A stretch of DNA of 64,000 nt from Chrysomallon squamiferum (Eukaryota; Mollusca; Gastropoda; Neomphalida; Peltospiridae): positions 30,329,654 through 30,393,653 of the forward strand of contig CM022679.1 of the NCBI GenBank assembly GCA_012295275.1, given 5' to 3'. A program made the translations under genes and the position numbers. The notes under the pieces were generated by a model, which saw only the letters and a program-made list of their open reading frames with translations, did not search any database and was not told where the DNA came from. Positions 47,786-60,048 of this stretch are shown here, piece by piece. How positions within the stretch are numbered: the stretch's first letter is position 1; each line of letters opens with the position of its first letter.

Positions 47786-50700
47786 GTGTGTAAAAGCACT
47801 GTGTGACATTTGTTATCATGACATTTTTTATAGCAAGTCATTATTTAGCCAATCAGATAGCTACTTTTTTTTTTTTTCTCTTCTTCTCTTGGGTAATTTG
47901 GTTGGTTACGGAAATTATGTTATTTTGTGTTGGGTTAACTGATTGGTTGATTCCGTTGCTGAAGAATCTCATTTAACAAAAATAAGCTTGTGAAGCTTTC
48001 TTATTTGTTTTATTTTTTTTTTTTGGTTTGGTTCCAAGCTGTTAACTTCCAGCCCTGCCAAACTCTCCTCTCTTTCCCTTTGTTTGCAGTAATTATTGAT
48101 TTTGTTAAGAAGTACGTTGCTTATTTTGGTATTGTTGAACCCTTCCAACAGTTACTATTATTATTTTTAACCTGCATGTTCAAAGCTGTTTGCATGGATT
48201 TGTTTTTAAAGTAAATTGTTTACACATATTATGTTTGTTCTTTTTTTCTGTTCCTTTACAAAACCAAATTTGTTTGGTTTGTCAAACTACCAAATTATTT
48301 AAATGCTGCATATTTTGATAAACTATTAAAAATCAACAAACATGAACACAGATTAAAATTTTACCTTCTATATTGTGTTCAAATTATAGTATAATGGTTT
48401 GAATTTTGGAGAGTGATTGTATTATAAAATACAAAATAATAAGAATCATAAAGAATAAAAAAAAAAAAATTAAATGTGGTTGTTAATGTTAATTAATGGT
48501 TGTGAATTCAGTATTATGGTTGTGTTTATAATAAAAACCAAAATCATCCCCCCAAAAAAGAAACACCCCGACCAAATCCAGCTATTATTTCTCATTTGTA
48601 AAGATTAAACAAAAGCAAAACAACAACAACTCTAATAATAATGAGCAAACATAGTTACTATACAGTGATACAAAATTTTATTTATATTTTTATATAAAAT
48701 TATCAACTAAAATACTAATAAAAATTTATCACCCTTTATTTTACCTTTTTTTTTTTTTTTTTTTTTTTTCTTTAAATTAAATTTTACCTTTTCCTGTTAC
48801 CAGGTTATGTTTAAACATGTTTACCTTGTCAGTGCTTGTCTGTAACAAGAGACATGAACTTTAATTTTTAAATTACGGAAATCACAAATGTTATTTTTAA
48901 GTTATTTTGAGAAAATTACTTGTACTGAAGTACTTTCGTACCTACTGGATTGTCAAAATGAATATTAATTTATTTATAACTGATAGAAATGTCAGCTGGT
49001 GAAACCTATTTTTTTATTAATTATGAATAGAAAGCATATTTATTAATATATTTTAGTATCTGGTTAAGATTTAAGTATTGCTGTCTGGGGTTCACACTTT
49101 GTTTAAAAATTCTGAGTAGGTTTTTAATTTAAATCCAGATTTGACTGAGATTTTCAGTCAAGTTACTATATGTATTGAGAATACTTTACATATGTTGAGA
49201 GTAATGTAACTTAGATTGCCAGAGTGAAAGTTATAGTACTGGGACTCATAAGATAAAATAAAGTATTAAAATATGTAATATTTTATGTGTTGAGAGATTT
49301 AATTTTCATTGCTTTTTCAAGTGATGTGTATTGTTTTTCTTACACCTTTTAGGAGAAGCATAGTTTACTGCAAATTTTGTTCCTGACAAATATTTATTTT
49401 TTTACTGTTTTTAATATTAAAATAAATGAATTAATTATCAATATACTAACAGTTAATGTTTGTCATCAGCTTCAGACCTTTAAGAAATAACAAGAATAAT
49501 CATTGCTCAATTTTAAAATATAATTGTTTTTATGTGTTTACCTTAATGATACAACTTATATTTTAACATCAGTGTTTTAGTAACAAGATAATCAACCCTT
49601 TGCAGACATTTAAAAAAAGAATTGTTTGTTTTGTCAATTTTTGAATGGCTTGCTAACTTTACTAAATAAAACCTTCCTTTGGAGTAACAACAATAATAAT
49701 AACAATAACAACAGCAACATTCAAAAAATAATTGTTAGGTAAATAAAGTGAATAGTTGAGATACATAAAATCAGTTTGTAATTTTTGATAATTAATAGTG
49801 TTGGTCAAAATCTGCAGCAGCTTAGAGGAAAGAGAAAAAGAAAAATGAAATGAGATTCTTCACAATGGTTTTAAATTTAAGTTAATATTTCATAATTTTA
49901 TTTATTTATTTATTTATTTTTATTATTATTTTTCAAATTTATTGTATTTATTTTTTTTGTATTTGCTCACATTTTTAATTCTTTATGCAATTTAGTATAT
50001 ATAATATATATCTATATTATGCAAGCTAGTTTTCTGTTCAGTTTATCTAGTTAGTGTTGTGATTTTAGTTGCGTAAGAAACAAAAATAAAAATGGATTTT
50101 AAATTTTAATGTGCTTAATATTTATTTAAAAATATATTGTACCCAGTACTATGTGCTATTTAACTTGTAGCCAATTTTTAAAAATTTCTATTTAACTTTT
50201 TAAATCATATCATTTTAATATATTATTAGTCATTTATAACTTCTGGAATAATTTTCATATTTTCTCTTGCTGTGACGCTTAATAATATAGCTTATAATCA
50301 CTGCCATCATATTTTTCTTTTTTATCATGAAATAAATGTTGTCATTTAGTTTGAATGGTTGTGGTGTTTTTTTGTTAATTTTTATATTTTATTTTCTCTT
50401 TATTTTATATACATTATGAGTATTTTTTTAAATATATTTATTTAAGTTTTGTTTTTTTATTTTGTTTGAATTTGGTGAATGCAGTTTCGAATACAACCAT
50501 GAACTGTATTGAAAATTAAAAACACATTATCATTGTTGGCAAAAACAAAGCCAAAAAATAAATGGAAACAAAAAACCTTTTATTTTAAAAACAGAGATTT
50601 AAAAAAAATAAAAATAAAAAAAAAAAAAATAATTAATTTAATTTTGCAAAAGAATAATTGAACTATGGTAAATATTTTTTTAATATAAGATTGTAAGCAG

Positions 50701-53700
50701 AATAAACTGAAATAATCAGTAAAAATCAAATCCCAATAAAGCAAAGTTGATTCTTAAAACTGGTAATTTTGACTAGTAAAAGCATTGCGTAATATGTGGG
50801 AAACTAAGATGAAAATATGACAGGAAGACGTCTTTTACAGTTTGGAATAACTTGTCAAGCCACCTCATTCTTGAATTCACAGAAAATTAATAGCTAGGTT
50901 TTTCTAAAGAAGTTGGACAAGAAAAAATATGCAAACCAGTAACTTATTTTAATTTTGTTTATTTATTTATTTATAATTATTTTTGAATGTTTTTTCAGCT
51001 TAATTTTATGTTTATCATTATTATTGCTATTTATATTTTATTTATTTATTTATTTATTTGTTTATTTATTTTCAATCATTGGAGTATTCATCTTATAAAC
51101 ATTTTTCCAATCAGTATTTTTTTTTAGCATGATAAACATGAGAAACCATTATTATTAAAACTTGGTTGGTAATCGAAACTGATGGACATTTTTATAAAGA
51201 CGTTGAGCAAGCTTGGGACATTGGTTCCTTATACCATACCAACCTATTTTTATGATGGAGATGGAAACTAATTTCATACCTAATTAACAAGGTATTTGAA
51301 CAAAATTTTCTAAGTAGCTTCCTTTTTACCTGTGCCTTGAGTCCTTTTTTCTCTACAGCATTAAAATTAAGTAGTTTGAATGCTTGATTAATCTTCTTCA
51401 TCTTTGGTTTCTATATGAAGGATCTGTCATATTTTGATCAGAAAATAAAAGGCATTATTGAATGATTATCAGTTTGGCCTCAGGTTTTTTAGTTTTGGGT
51501 TAAAGCAAAATTTTAAATGGTTTATATTAGTTTTAATATGCCAATCTGAGGAATAATTTGTGAGACAAATCTCTTTGATTATATTGAACAAGACTGAAGG
51601 TTGGGTTGTCTTTGGAAAAGTTACTTTCTTAACTGTAAATGTGTGATTTCGGTAGACTTAAATTTAGTTTTAAATGATTTAATTCTAAAGTTATGAAGGA
51701 CTAAATACGGTTTGAAAATGGGTAAAAATCAGAAAATAACTTTTCACGATTTAACATCAAAATACTGGTAGTTTTTTTCTGTTTGGTATTAGATAAATAG
51801 TAGAGAATTGGCACAAATTTGTATTGCCTGTTTGTAATCTGAAGAAACAGAACTGTTCTTGTTTTTGGAAAACAACTGAACAAAGAAAGGTGAAGTCAAT
51901 TTTTTAAAGGTCTTAGTGATTTCATCTGTTAGTGATTTTTATTGAAATGACTGTTAAGAAAGCAAGTTTGATGATATGAGATCATTATCATCATCTTCTT
52001 CATCATCATCATCATCATCATCAACGTCATCATCATCTGATCCACTTTCTTGGCCAGCAGCCTCTACTTTCTCTTGTTCACATTTCTTTGTCTTGTACTA
52101 ATATAACTATCATGCATGTTGCATCAGTTGTAATGTATACATTCACTACTTTATTATTACTAAATACAACTGTTTAATCTAATATTTTTTATTAACAGCA
52201 AATATTATTACCAACATAATTTTATTTTTAATCTATTTTTATAAAACTATTTTTATAAAATTATTATTTTAACTTCACCGTTTTTGCTTATTCAGTGTTC
52301 CACCTTTAAAAAAAATATTAAGCTGTGTTAAAATAGGGTGAATTGATATATCTATATAGCATTTATGATACCTATTACCTGTTGAATGGTTTTAATTTTT
52401 TTACTTTGTATTCCTCTGTCCTTTTGGAAAGATATTTATTAAGTAAGAACTAGTTCAGAATAAGCAATATTTAACAAAACTAAACAGATAATATATAGTC
52501 AATGTAGTAAATATCTTCAGTAAATATTGTCAGTAAATTCCCTCAGTGAGTGGATGAAATTTGCCACGATTAAATTAAATCATATTTGGCATATCATTTT
52601 ATACTCATAAAAATATAACCAGACATCTGCATCCGATTGTATAGAAAGAAATGAATGTTCAACATTTCTTTGGGTAGCTGGAATGGCAAATTATCATTAG
52701 TCAGTACTGTTTATTTTCACATACCAGTAAAAATATCTTAAATACCAGTTTTCATTTTATATTAATGTTACACAAAGTTGATATTAAATTTGATAATAAA
52801 AATCCGATATTGTTATCTGAATTCTTGTAAAACAAATCTGTGTCCACATTTTTCTAAAACAGAATTAAATGTAAATAATGATCTTTTAGTATGCTTAAAG
52901 TCATTGGATTTAATCATTTTTATCATGGGGGGGGGTACAGCATCATTCATCAACATTTTGATAAAAATGTTTTTCTAACAAAAGATTAAAGGATATTTTT
53001 TTTTTTAATACTCATTTTTAATGCACATTTGTATTCTTGTAAGTTCATTGACAAGGGTGAGGGGAGGTAGGGTTTCCTCATTTGTTTGAAGATTTAAATT
53101 TTGATTTTGTTAATTTTTTAGTAATGTTTATACAGATTTTTGATATTGAAAATACATTTAAACAGAGATAAAATATATTAATGTAAAAGTTTTCTCCTTT
53201 TGTAGAATTGTAGAATCCATGCAGATTATAACTCTTTTCCCCAAAAATATTTTTATTGTTAAATAATTTTCTGTTAGTTAATAGCAACCTTTTGTTTCTC
53301 ACTTTTTTATTTGTTTTATTACTGATTTTTAAATAACAGAAATGACACATAAATGTTTTTTTTTTTTTTTTTTTTTTACTTTTTAAAAAAAAGAGACTTA
53401 TTCCTAGTTCTTTATTTAGTGTTAGAGCCTAATGTGTGTAAAATAATTAACATGAAATCTTTGAAAATTCTGAAAAATGTGGACAAATGAGGATGTTGGA
53501 AGATACTTTAGTTCTTTGGTGGACCACCGAATATTATTTTAATTTAAGCATAGGACAGCATCACCAGATTCCTTGCTATAAACTTTTATTTATATATTAT
53601 TTTGAATTCAATAGTTTTATGCATGGCTCTTGATTTATGTCATTATTTCTGCTTATTAAGAGCTTGATTAATTTTGATTCTAGCTTAGACAATTCCAGTG

Positions 53701-53877
53701 TTTCCTAAGTTTCACAGACATCGTCTTTGTGATTTTTATTATTATTGAATTTGCCTGCCTGCCTGCCCACCTGCTTGTATGCCGCATGATCTAATAACAT
53801 CTAATACAAAAACTAAAAAACTGTGGATTTAGAAACTGACCAGTTGTTTAGTATAAAATAACATGCTAAACTTTCAG
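47786..53877 (+). other. Intron 24 (6.1 kb), before the giant exon
   Basis: AT-rich intron. The part 51150-52100 is less repetitive and has a possible minus-strand coding fragment (listed separately). The acceptor is gctaaactttcag. A long intron before a giant alternative exon is consistent with regulated inclusion. Confidence 0.6.
51963..52096 (-). CDS. Possible acidic coding fragment on the minus strand (doubtful)
   Basis: Read on the minus strand, about 45 open codons start after TTATATTAG and begin YKTKKCEQEKVEAAGQESGS. They run into a stretch of Asp/Glu (about 16 acidic residues), then NDLISSNLLS, a TAA stop and an AATAAA about 12 bases later. It looks like the acidic end of a nested gene or a retrocopy. 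The acidic run is also what an ATC microsatellite gives in this frame. No upstream exon was identified. Confidence 0.2.
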
Positions 53878-56800
53878 ACCATGTTGAGGAAAGGACTTCT
53901 CCACAACGAGAAGCTGTCCATCTGGAAACAGTTGAGTTTGAACAGCGAGAGAGAGTCACTCAAGTCCCTGTAACTGCAGGTCTTGCATCTCCTGGATCTG
54001 CTGATCAGATTGTCAGTCCCAGCTCAGATGGTTCTTACCATGATGGACCTTCCTCTGTCCCAGAACCTGTCATGCCAGATGGTTTTGTTCCAGTCAGACA
54101 TTCAGATGATGAAGCAGAAACAGTTCCCAAACACCCTGAGAGACATGTTTCGTTTGAAGATGAAAGTGATTTAGTTGCTGAAGAGCAACCAGTCAGAACT
54201 ATGATGGTCAAAGAGGAACCAATTCGAGAGGAGCTAGAACCAGATTTACTCAAAGAACATCCAACTTATGTTGGAATTGAAAGTAGTGTTGATTTACCTG
54301 CTGACACTCTTCTCAGAGAGGAACAATACAAGGAGCCCAGTCCAGAATTAATTGAGGAAAGAAAGGAACCAAGCCCAGAACTAATTGAGGAAAGAAAGGA
54401 ACCTAGTCCAGAACTAGTAGAAAGAAAGGAACCAAGCCCAGAACATATTGAAGAAAGAAAGGAACCTAGTCCAGAACTAGTTGAGGAAAGAAAGGAACCT
54501 AGTCCAGAACTAATTGAGGAAAGAAAGGAACCAAGCCCAGAACTAGTTGAAAGAAAGGAACCAAGTCCAGAACTAGCTGAGGAAAGAAAGGAACCAAGCC
54601 CAGAATTAATTGAAAGAAAGGAACCAAGTCCAGAACTAGCTGAGGAAAGAAAGGAACCAAGCCCAGAGCTAGTTGAAAGAAAGGAACCAAGCCCAGAGCT
54701 AGTTGAAAGAAAGGAACCAAGCCCAGAACTAGATGAGGAAACAAAGGAACCAAGCCCAGAACTAATTGAAAGAAAGGTACAAAGTCCAGAACTAGTTGAG
54801 GAAAGAAAGGAACCAAGCCCAGAGCTAGTTGAAAGAAAGGAACCAAGCCCAGAGCTAGTTGAAAGAAAGGAACCAAGCCCAGAACTAGATGAGGAAACAA
54901 AGGAACCAAGCCCAGAACTAATTGAAAGAAAGGTACAAAGTCCAGAACTAGTTGAGGAAAGAAAGGAACCAAGCCCAGAACTAATTGAAAGAAAGGAACC
55001 AAGTCCAGAACTAACTGAGGAAAGAAAGGAACCAAGCCCAGAACTAATTGAGGAAAGAAAGGAACCAAGCCCAAAACTAGTTGAGGAAAGAAAGGAACCA
55101 AGCCCAGAACTAGTTGAAAGAAAGGAACCAAGTCCAGAACTAGTTGAGGAAAGAAAGGAACCAAGCCCGGAACCATGTGCGGAACTAGTTGAGGAAAGAA
55201 AGGAACCAAGCCCAGAACTAGTTGAAGAAAGAACTTATGTTGGAATTGAAAGTAGTGTTGATTTTCCTGCTGACACTCTTTACAGAGAGGAACAATACAA
55301 GGAGCCCATCCCAGAATTAATTGAAAGAAAGGAACCTAGTCCAGAACTAGTTGAGGAAAGAAAGGAACCAAGCCCAGAACTAGTTGAGAAAACAAAGGAA
55401 CCAAGTGCGGAACTAGTTGAGGAAAGAAAGGAACCAAGCCCAGAACTAGTTGTAGAAAGAACTTATGTTGGAATTGAAAGTAGTGTTGATTTTCCAGCTG
55501 AGACTCTTTACAGAGAGGAACAACACAAGGAACCCAGCCCAGAATTAATTGAAAGAAAGGAACCAATTCCAGAACTAGTAGAAAGAAAGGAACCAAGCCC
55601 AGAACTAGTTGAAAGAAAGGAACCTAGTCCAGAACTAGTTGAGGAAAGAAAGGAACCAAGTCCAGAACTAGTTGAGGAAAGAAAGGAACCAAGCCCAGAA
55701 TTAATTGAGGAAAGAAAGGAACCTAGTCCAGAACTAGTTGAGGAAAGAAAGGAACCAAGTCCAGAACTAGTTGAGGAAAGAAAGGAACCTAGTCCAGAAC
55801 TAGTAGAAAGAAAGGAACCTAGTCCAGAACTAGTTGAGGAAAGAAAGGAACCAAGTCCAGAAATAGTTGAAAGAAAGGAACCAAGTCCAGAACTAGTCGA
55901 GGAAAGAAAGGAACCAAGTCCAGAACTAGTTGAAAGAAAGGAACCTAGTCCAGAAATAGTTGAAAGAAAGGAACCAAGTCCAGAGCTAGTTGAGGAAAGA
56001 AAGGAACCAAGTCCAGAATTAGTTGAAAGAAAGGAACCAAGCCCAGAGCTAGTTGAGGAAAGAAAGGAACCAAGCCCAGAACTAGTTGAAGAAAGAACTT
56101 ATGTTGGAATTGAAAGTAGTGTTGATTTTCCTGCTGACACTCTACACAGAGAGGAACAATACAAGGAGCCCAGCCCAGAATTAATTGAGGAAAGAAAGGA
56201 ACCAAGTCCAGAACTAATTGAGGAAAGAAAGGAACCAAGCCCAGAACTAGTTGAGGAAAGAAAGGAACCAAGCCCAGAACTAGTTGAAGAAAGAACTTAT
56301 GTTGGAATTGAAAGTAGTGTTGATTTTCCTGCTGACACTCTTTACAGAGAGGAACAATACAAGGAGCCCAGCCCAGAATTAATTGAGGAAAGAAAGCAAC
56401 CAAGTCCAGAACTAGTTGAGGAAAGAAAGGAACCTAGTCCAGAACTAATTGAGGAAAGAAAGGAACCAAGTCCAGAACTAATTGAGGAAAGAAAGGAACC
56501 AAGTCCAGAACTAGTTCAGGAAAGAAAGGAACCAAGCCCAGAACTAGTTGAAAGAAAGGAACCAAGCCCAGAACTAGTTGAGGAAAGAAAGGAACCAAGT
56601 CCAGAACTAATTGAAAGAAAGGAACCAAGTCCAGAACTAGTTGAAAGAAAGGAACCAAGCCCAGAACTAGTTGAAAGAAAGGAACCAAGCCCAGAACTAG
56701 TTGAAAGAAGGGAACCAAGCCCAGAACTAGTTGAGGAAAGAAAGGAACCAAGCCCAGAACTAATTGAGGAAAGAAAGGAACCAAGCCCAGAACTAGCTGA

Positions 56801-58569
56801 GGAAACAAAGGAACCAAGTCCAGAATTAATTGAGGAAAGAAAGGAACCAAGTCCAGAACTAGTTGAGGAAAGAAAGGAACCCAGTCCAGAACTAATTGAA
56901 AGAAAGGAACAAAGTCCAGAACTAATTGAGGAAAGAAAGGAACCAAGTCCAGAACTAGTTGAGGAAAGAAAGGAACCTAGTCCAGAACTAATTGAAAGAA
57001 AGGAACCAAGTCCAGAACTAGTTGAAAGAAAGGAACCAAGCCCAGAACTAGTTGAGGAAAGAAAGGAACCAAGTCCAGAACTAATTGAAAGAAAGGAACC
57101 AAGTCCAGAACTAGTTGAAAGAAAGGAACCAAGCCCAGAACTAGTTGAGGAAAGAAAGGAACCAAGTCCAGAACTAATTGAGGAAAGAAAGGAACCAAGT
57201 CCAGAACTAGTTGAAAGAAAGGAACCAAGCCCAGAACTAGTTGAAAGAAAGGAACAAAGCCCAGAACTAGTTGAAAGAAGGGAACCAAGCCCAGAACTAG
57301 TTGAGGAAAGAAAGGAACTAAGTCCAGAACTAGTTGAGGAAAGAAAGGAACCAAGCCCAGAACTAGCTGAGGAAACAAAGGAACCAAGTCCAGAATTAAT
57401 TGAGGAAAGAAAGGAACCAAGTCCAGAACTAGTTGAGGAAAGAAAGGAACCAAGTCCAGAACTAGTTGAAAGAAAGGAACCAAGTCCAGAACTAGTTGAA
57501 AGAAAGGAACCAAGTCCAGAACTAGTTGAAAGAAAGGAACCAAGTCCAGAACTAGTTGAGGAAAGAAAGGAACCAAGTCCAGAACTAGTTGAAAGAAAGG
57601 AACCAAGCCCAGAACTAGTTGAAAGAAAGGAACCAAGCCCAGATCTTTTTGAGGAAAGAAAGGAACCAAGTCCAGAACTAGTTGAGGAAAGAAAGGAACC
57701 AAGTCCAGAACTAGTTGAGGAAAGAAAGGAACCAAGCCCAGAACTAGTTGAGGAAACAAAGGAACGAAGCCCAGAACTAGTTGAGGAAACAAAGGAACCA
57801 AGCCCAGAACTAGAAGAAAGAAAGGAACCAAGCCCAGAACTAGTTGAAAGAAAGGAACCAAGCCCAGAACTAGTTGAAAGAAAGGAACCAAGCCCAGAAC
57901 TAATTGAGGAAAGAAAGGAGCAAAGTCCAGAACTAGTTGAGGAAAGAAAGGAACCTAGTCCAGAGCTAGTTGAGGAAACAAAAGAACGAAGTCCTGAACT
58001 AGTTATGGAAAGTAGTGTTGATGGACCTGTTGATGTGTTTTACAGGGCTGAGGAGGAGCCTAGTTTAGAACATGTTCAACCAGTCAAGGAGAGTTCTGTT
58101 GACGAACCAACTGATTCATATAAAGAATATCATGAGCCAGAACCAAGTGATGACAAAACAGATTTCAAGGAAGAAATGCCAGTCAGTACACCTTATGAAG
58201 AAAAAGAACCTAGCCCAACTCCTGAAGACAGACCAGACAAAGAAATAACTGAAGAAGAAAAAGCCAAAGAACAGTTACCCACTGCTGAGGAAAGTTTTGT
58301 TGACAGAAAAGAAGGTAGTTTAGAACAGATGGTAGAAACTACCACTAAATCTCCAGACACTCTGGAAGCTTACACACCTGTAGAAGCAGAAGCAGGCACA
58401 ACAGAAAAGGCTCCTGATTTTGGGGAGGTGGGCATGGGTGATTTTGTTGATAGGCACGAGGAGAGGATCGAGGTATCAACCGATGTCATCAAAGCTAGAG
58501 AAAAAAGTCCTCCATTATCAACAGGCATCCCTATTTCAGCTGGAGACGAGAAAGAAGTTGCAGAAGAAG
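53878..58569 (+). CDS. Giant ankyrin tail exon with ~107 KEPSPELVE(E)R repeats
   Basis: A 4692-nt uninterrupted exon (1564 codons, phase 1-1), acceptor ctaaactttcag, donor GAAG|gtagtg. Residues 1 to ~150 form a mixed acidic lead with SP sites. Residues ~150 to ~1375 are about 107 units (hand count) of KEPSPELVER (10 aa) or KEPSPELVEER (11 aa), in blocks of roughly 28, 5, 18, 4 and 52 separated by five ~25-residue spacers starting TYVGIESSVD. The last ~190 residues are acidic with degenerate ESSVD-type spacers. The sequence is highly charged, surely disordered, with about one SP site per unit. Exon position after the death domain matches fly Ank2-L/XL and worm unc-44, not vertebrate giant exons. 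The likely role is a long axonal spacer or microtubule-contacting tail (inference). Confidence 0.96.
54264..56369 (+). repeat. Five in-frame spacers TYVGIESSVD...REEQ
   Basis: Near-identical ~25-codon segments start at 54264, 55233, 55461, 56097 and 56295. Distances are 969, 228, 636 and 198 bp. Each reads TYVGIESSVDFPADTLYREE with few changes. Degenerate relatives (MESSVDGPVDVFYRAEEE, KESSVDEPTDSYKE) follow after 58005. Confidence 0.92.
54330..58004 (+). repeat. Coding minisatellite of 30/33-bp units with higher-order structure
   Basis: Units of 33 bp (aaggaaccaagcccagaact then agttgaggaaaga) and 30 bp (ending agttgaaaga) run head to tail for about 3.7 kb. Synonymous variants of the PSP codons (ccaagccca, ccaagtcca, cctagtcca) mark unit families. 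Larger duplications are visible: 156 bp (54731 and 54887), 228 bp (55177 and 55405) and 570 bp (56701 and 57271). Length changes by whole units keep the frame, so allele length is probably variable. Confidence 0.95.
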
Positions 58570-58833
58570 GTAGTGGTCTCAGTAAATCATAAATTAAAAT
58601 CACTCATTTATTCTTTTCTGGAGAAGGATCCTCATTGGTTGGGTTGGTTTGGGTCTGGTGGGGTGTTTAGACAATGGAAGGTTATTACTAACAGATTTCA
58701 TTTTTATTTTTATATCCTAATTTTAGTTTATGATAATTTTTGTTTCAGAACTAATGTTTTGGGCATGATGAAAATAATAATTTTATAATTACTTATTTTT
58801 TTTTGTTTTTTTTATATGTTAATTAATTAATTG

Positions 58834-58837
<4 letters not shown>

Positions 58838-58872
<35 letters not shown>
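58838..58872. repeat. ATT microsatellite
   Basis: About eleven ATT units in intron 25a. Confidence 0.93.
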
Positions 58873-58873
<1 letters not shown>

Positions 58874-59111
58874 TAAACTTTAACTAAGAAGAAGAAAAAA
58901 AAACCCCAAAATCCCCCAAAATCAAATGGAATTTTAAAATTCTCTTTTAGTTTTCAAAATATATATCTCAGTTCCTTTTACTTTTAATTTCATAATTTGT
59001 TTTTAGATTGATTTTACTTAATACCATCTTTACTTACACTCCTACCCCATCACATACCAAAAAATACAAAAAAAAAAAAAAAAAATAATAAAAAGAAAAA
59101 AAAAAAAAAAA

Positions 59112-59149
<38 letters not shown>

Positions 59150-60007
59150 TTAAATTATTATTAATAAAGATACATAAATAAAAAATAGAAATTGAAGAAG
59201 AAGGAAAAAAAATAAAAACCTCAGTGATAAAGTTAAATATATGATTATTTTTTTTCATTAATTTGAAGCATGTGCACAAATTTTCTGCATGTTGAACTTA
59301 TTTTTTGTTGTGTTTTGTGTTTGTGACAAACCATACAACATGGGGAAAAAATTCTTGTAAAATTTACTCCCCTTAGAAAGAGTAAAACCAGATTTTGCTC
59401 TAAATGTTGCAAAGGTATATTCATATTTCTATTTCAGTTTTATACAGTTTAAATATCAAAAATCTTCAAGTGTATAGGAAATAGTAAATATGTAGTTTAT
59501 GTTTGTATGAGCATAGTTGATGCAATAAGTAACTTTGTTTAGTTCAGTGTATATATATATATATATATTTATAAACTAAAATATTCAACTGTGTTTACAC
59601 ATATTTATATATTATTTATTTATGTATTATTTATTTTTTTTATTTATTTATTTATTTATTAACATTAACCTAGAAATAAGACAAAACATTTTGAAAAAAA
59701 AAAAAAAAAAAAAAAAGAAGATAAAACTATGTAATTCAGTACAAAAAGATTATAAATTTACTTAAAACAGTTAACTGGTAGGTGAGCATGTGTGTTTGTT
59801 AAGTAAATAAACATTAAAAAAAAAAAAATGTATGTAATAAGTGCAGTCTGGTAACAAAAGAAAAACCTTTTACGTTTAAGATAACTAAAATAACAACTTT
59901 CTCATCTTATCGATGGAAAAAAAAAAAAAAAATTATATATATATATATATATAATAAAATATATACTGTGGCACAGAACTTTTAATATTTTAAAGAAAAA
60001 CTGAACT

Positions 60008-60008
60008 T

Positions 60009-60048
<40 letters not shown>
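60008..60048. repeat. GT then GA dinucleotide repeat
   Basis: About 12 GT units followed directly by about 8 GA units. Confidence 0.94.

Noticed and set aside
53983-54174. Alternative plus-strand frame at the start of the giant exon
   Set aside because: It overlaps the well-supported ankyrin frame and stops before the repeat array. The phase does not fit the acceptor at 53877.
54499-57891. Long open frames on the minus strand across the giant exon, encoding hydrophobic LVPFFPQLVLG-like repeats
   Set aside because: They are the antisense image of the 30/33-bp coding repeat. The repeat happens to lack stops in that frame, and there is no start context, splice support or flanking coding sequence.
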